Origin: Nothopassalora personata
Lineage: Eukaryota > Ascomycota > Dothideomycetes > Mycosphaerellales > Mycosphaerellaceae
Length of the DNA stretch: 64,000 bases
Assembly (NCBI GenBank): GCA_033816765.1
Contig: CM066287.1
Span: forward strand, 4,650,001 to 4,714,000
Reading direction: 5' to 3'
Positions 61,990 through 64,000 of this stretch are shown one piece after another (the stretch's first letter is position 1; each line of letters starts with the position of its first letter). The notes under the pieces are model-generated. The model worked only from the letters and a program-made list of their open reading frames with translations. It was not told where the DNA came from and did not search any database. Both the position numbers and the translations under genes were made by a program.

Positions 61990-62879
61990 TGCCTACCCAA
62001 CTACAGTACATGCACTAGCCGTGTCGGCTCCCTTACGCCCGTTCGGGTCATGTTTAGCGCCTCCGAATTCGAGAGGTCGCTGACATCCCTGCTACTGTGA
62101 TCATGTCATCAATTGGTGTTGAGTTCACGTACGTACGTGCGCGTCCACCTATTACTCTTGCGTGGACATCAAAATCGGTGACTTGTCGTAAGCATTATTT
62201 GTATTTGCTGGGACCACACGTCGGCCCTGGTGATCAGCGGGACTTTGCGTATAATTCGAGCATCGCAGGCCTCTTCCTAGCAGGCCCAGCTCCAACTCTA
62301 AGTCATCATTCAAAACTTGATTAGCCCTTTAGCACTCCAAACTGCGCTTGCCCGCTCGGCGAGGGCCAATAGTATCCAGGGAGGATCTCGTAGGATGACC
62401 AAAGTGCAGCGGAGGGCTAGGGGGTAGGTATTCCCTATTTAATGGCAATTGATTGCTTAGTCAGAATGTGAGCTGCCCCTAGACGGAATCACAAGCAAGG
62501 AAATGAGCTGCGGGAGGAAAGCGAATTGAGAAGGACTTATGGTGCAGAACAGCAGACATAGCACGTCTATACTCCTAGACACGGCTTGCAACAATAATAC
62601 CACAATGACATGTACATACCTTTGACAAGACGCTCCTAGAATTTATTCTTGTGTGGCTCTTCCACAGCCACCATTGCTACGCCACATAACACGACCCGTG
62701 CGATGCCATCATATCCATGCTAGATCTGAGCTTAAGTCGGCGCGACAGCTTTCTAGCGTGAAGAAGAACAAGCGACCAAGCCCTGTCGCCCGTCGCCCGT
62801 CGTCCGTCACCTCGACCGCGGACAACCACTGCCGATCCGCTCGCCGGCGACTCGTGGTGGCGAGGCCGGAGAGCGAGAC

Positions 62880-64000
62880 ATGCCGTCCTCGTCGTCCTCG
62901 TCTACCCCTGCGAAGAAGACCTTGGCTCCCCTCAACATCCACGGCCGCACCACCGCCACCACTCCGGCGTCGTTGCGTGGTGGCGCCCACGTCCGCTACA
63001 GCAGCGACTCGGCCGTGCCCGCCACCACCACCATCATGGAGGAACCGGACGCACGACCCGAGCTGCAGAATTTCGATTCTAGCGGGACCGGGAGCTCCAA
63101 CGACGAGGCATACGCCCAGGGTCAAGAGAGCGGGAGCTACAGCGACAGTGATGGGGTCACGTCCAGGCATTTCGGGCCAGCTGCGCCGCCAGCCGTGGAC
63201 GAGGCGACGCCTTTGACCAATTGGAGTAGCTATGGGTGGCCACCGAACGGCAGTAGTTCTGGTCGGGCAAGCACCCGCAGCTCGATGGATGCGAGTGGGC
63301 AGCAGTATGAAACATTGCCATCTGGTCAAGCGGTGATGAATGGCCAGGCAGCTGCGTCCCGGCAGATGCGGCCAGGCACCACCAGGCAGCCGAGCAATGC
63401 CTATGCTCCAGCCCGAAGACCGCATCAGTACTCCTTGAACACATCCACCAGGCCCCGAAACAGCTCCACACATCGACGGAGGAACCCAAACGCCGAGTAT
63501 AGGGCGCAAGAGAAAGCATACGTGCAACGTATCAGGCAGGATGCACCCCAGGAGGAGTTCTACGCTGAGCCTAGGACGCCCAGCTTGGACTACAGTTCTG
63601 GTTCAGAACCCGAGGAGGACTCGCCCACAAACACCAACTATGTCGATCAAGATCCTGCCGAAGCCGACACTCTCCTCTACTATGGCAATGAAGATTTGGA
63701 ACCGTCGGTGGAGGAGTTGAAGGTACCAGCGAACCGAGAGCGACTCGAGTGGCATGCAATGTTGGCGAACGTGTTGACCGGAGATGTGGTGAAACAAGAG
63801 AAAAAACGGTTGATTGGAGGATCGGAGCAGCAAGGCGAGAACACTTTGAAGACGGAAGTCTGGATCGGCGTACGAGCAAAAACATGTGGTCGATCAATAG
63901 CAGCGCAGAAGAGGTTGATTGAAGATGGAAGGTCAAAGATCAAGCCAGCGATCGAATCGATTGTGGCATTCGAGATCAAAGGCGAAGCGGAAGTAGGCCA
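62880..64000 (+). CDS. MAP kinase kinase kinase of the HOG pathway, Ssk2/SskB type (5' part, cut by right edge)
   Basis: The ATG at 62880 opens a frame that runs 373 codons to the edge without a stop. The first 280 residues are Ser/Pro/Arg-rich and disordered, as in fungal Ssk2 kinases. Then comes the conserved regulatory block that precedes the kinase domain in this family: RERLEWHAMLANVLTGDVVK, EKKRLIGG, TEVWIGVRAKTCGRSIAAQK and IESIVAFEIKGEAEV. The kinase domain lies beyond the window. Ssk2 kinases receive the osmotic-stress signal from Ssk1 and activate Pbs2. The call rests on that block, which I recognise from Aspergillus SskB. The start is supported by the absence of earlier in-frame coding character and by the C-rich leader. 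Confidence 0.88.
   Translation, partial: MPSSSSSSTPAKKTLAPLNIHGRTTATTPASLRGGAHVRYSSDSAVPATTTIMEEPDARPELQNFDSSGTGSSNDEAYAQGQESGSYSDSDGVTSRHFGPAAPPAVDEATPLTNWSSYGWPPNGSSSGRASTRSSMDASGQQYETLPSGQAVMNGQAAASRQMRPGTTRQPSNAYAPARRPHQYSLNTSTRPRNSSTHRRRNPNAEYRAQEKAYVQRIRQDAPQEEFYAEPRTPSLDYSSGSEPEEDSPTNTNYVDQDPAEADTLLYYGNEDLEPSVEELKVPANRERLEWHAMLANVLTGDVVKQEKKRLIGGSEQQGENTLKTEVWIGVRAKTCGRSIAAQKRLIEDGRSKIKPAIESIVAFEIKGEAEVG

Larger units (their letters stand above)
61753..62879. other. Divergent intergenic region between THOC3 and the MAPKKK gene
   Basis: 1.1 kb with two short tandem repeats and no supported gene. The long leader of the kinase gene (from about 62.6 kb) is C-rich. A plus-strand frame of 187 codons (62,653-63,216) overlaps the kinase start in another frame and is rejected. 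Confidence 0.5.

Noticed and set aside
62709..63527. 272-codon frame antisense to the MAPKKK 5' end
   Set aside because: Low-complexity shadow of the Ser/Pro-rich sense frame, with no recognisable content.

Overview
The window is nuclear DNA of a filamentous ascomycete, most likely a dothideomycete of the Mycosphaerellales type. The genes have few, short introns (about 45-70 nt) with CTAAC/CTGAC-like branch points. Families present include fungal Zn2Cys6 and HMG-box regulators, a fungal PI-PLC, a Ssk2-type MAPKKK and a seven-exon TEF1. One AT-rich island looks like a product of repeat-induced point mutation (RIP). The order is inferred and was not tested against any database.

Left part (1-20 kb) is a dense housekeeping block: the 5' end of 2-methylcitrate dehydratase, an HMG-box regulator, ACL4 and GIR2 (divergent), a large disordered fungal protein, a six-BRCT Brc1/Rtt107 protein divergent from RPL22, RRP12 and an ARMH3-like protein. 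About 3.4 kb without a recognisable gene follows, then a phosphoinositide-specific phospholipase C (23.3-26.9 kb).

Middle part (27-44 kb) is more accessory. It holds a Zn2Cys6 regulator, the RIP-like island (29.3-29.85 kb), a lysine-rich HhH-GPD-like protein, a TMF/Sgm1 golgin divergent from VPS37, a decayed BTB-like gene, a SAM methyltransferase and a decayed MFS transporter gene. The transporter is split by a very young Copia-type LTR element (38,413-42,101) with near-identical LTRs and a 5-bp target duplication. This element encodes Gag, protease and a complete DD35E integrase but has no reverse transcriptase or RNase H.

Right part (44-64 kb) returns to housekeeping genes: TAD1, TEF1 (5-nt first exon, 9-nt internal micro-exon), divergent mitochondrial genes SLS1 and RRG9, a 70-residue conserved small protein, an orphan spliced gene, a tocopherol-cyclase-like protein, a Mid2-like membrane protein, a bHLH regulator, a possible small secreted protein with a frame break, THOC3/TEX1 with a possible alternative 3' exon, and the 5' half of an Ssk2/SskB MAPKKK cut by the right edge.

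Splice sites were placed by eye from GT/AG, branch point and reading phase. In several models every junction phase closes and the protein length fits the family. Where this fails it is stated in the entry.
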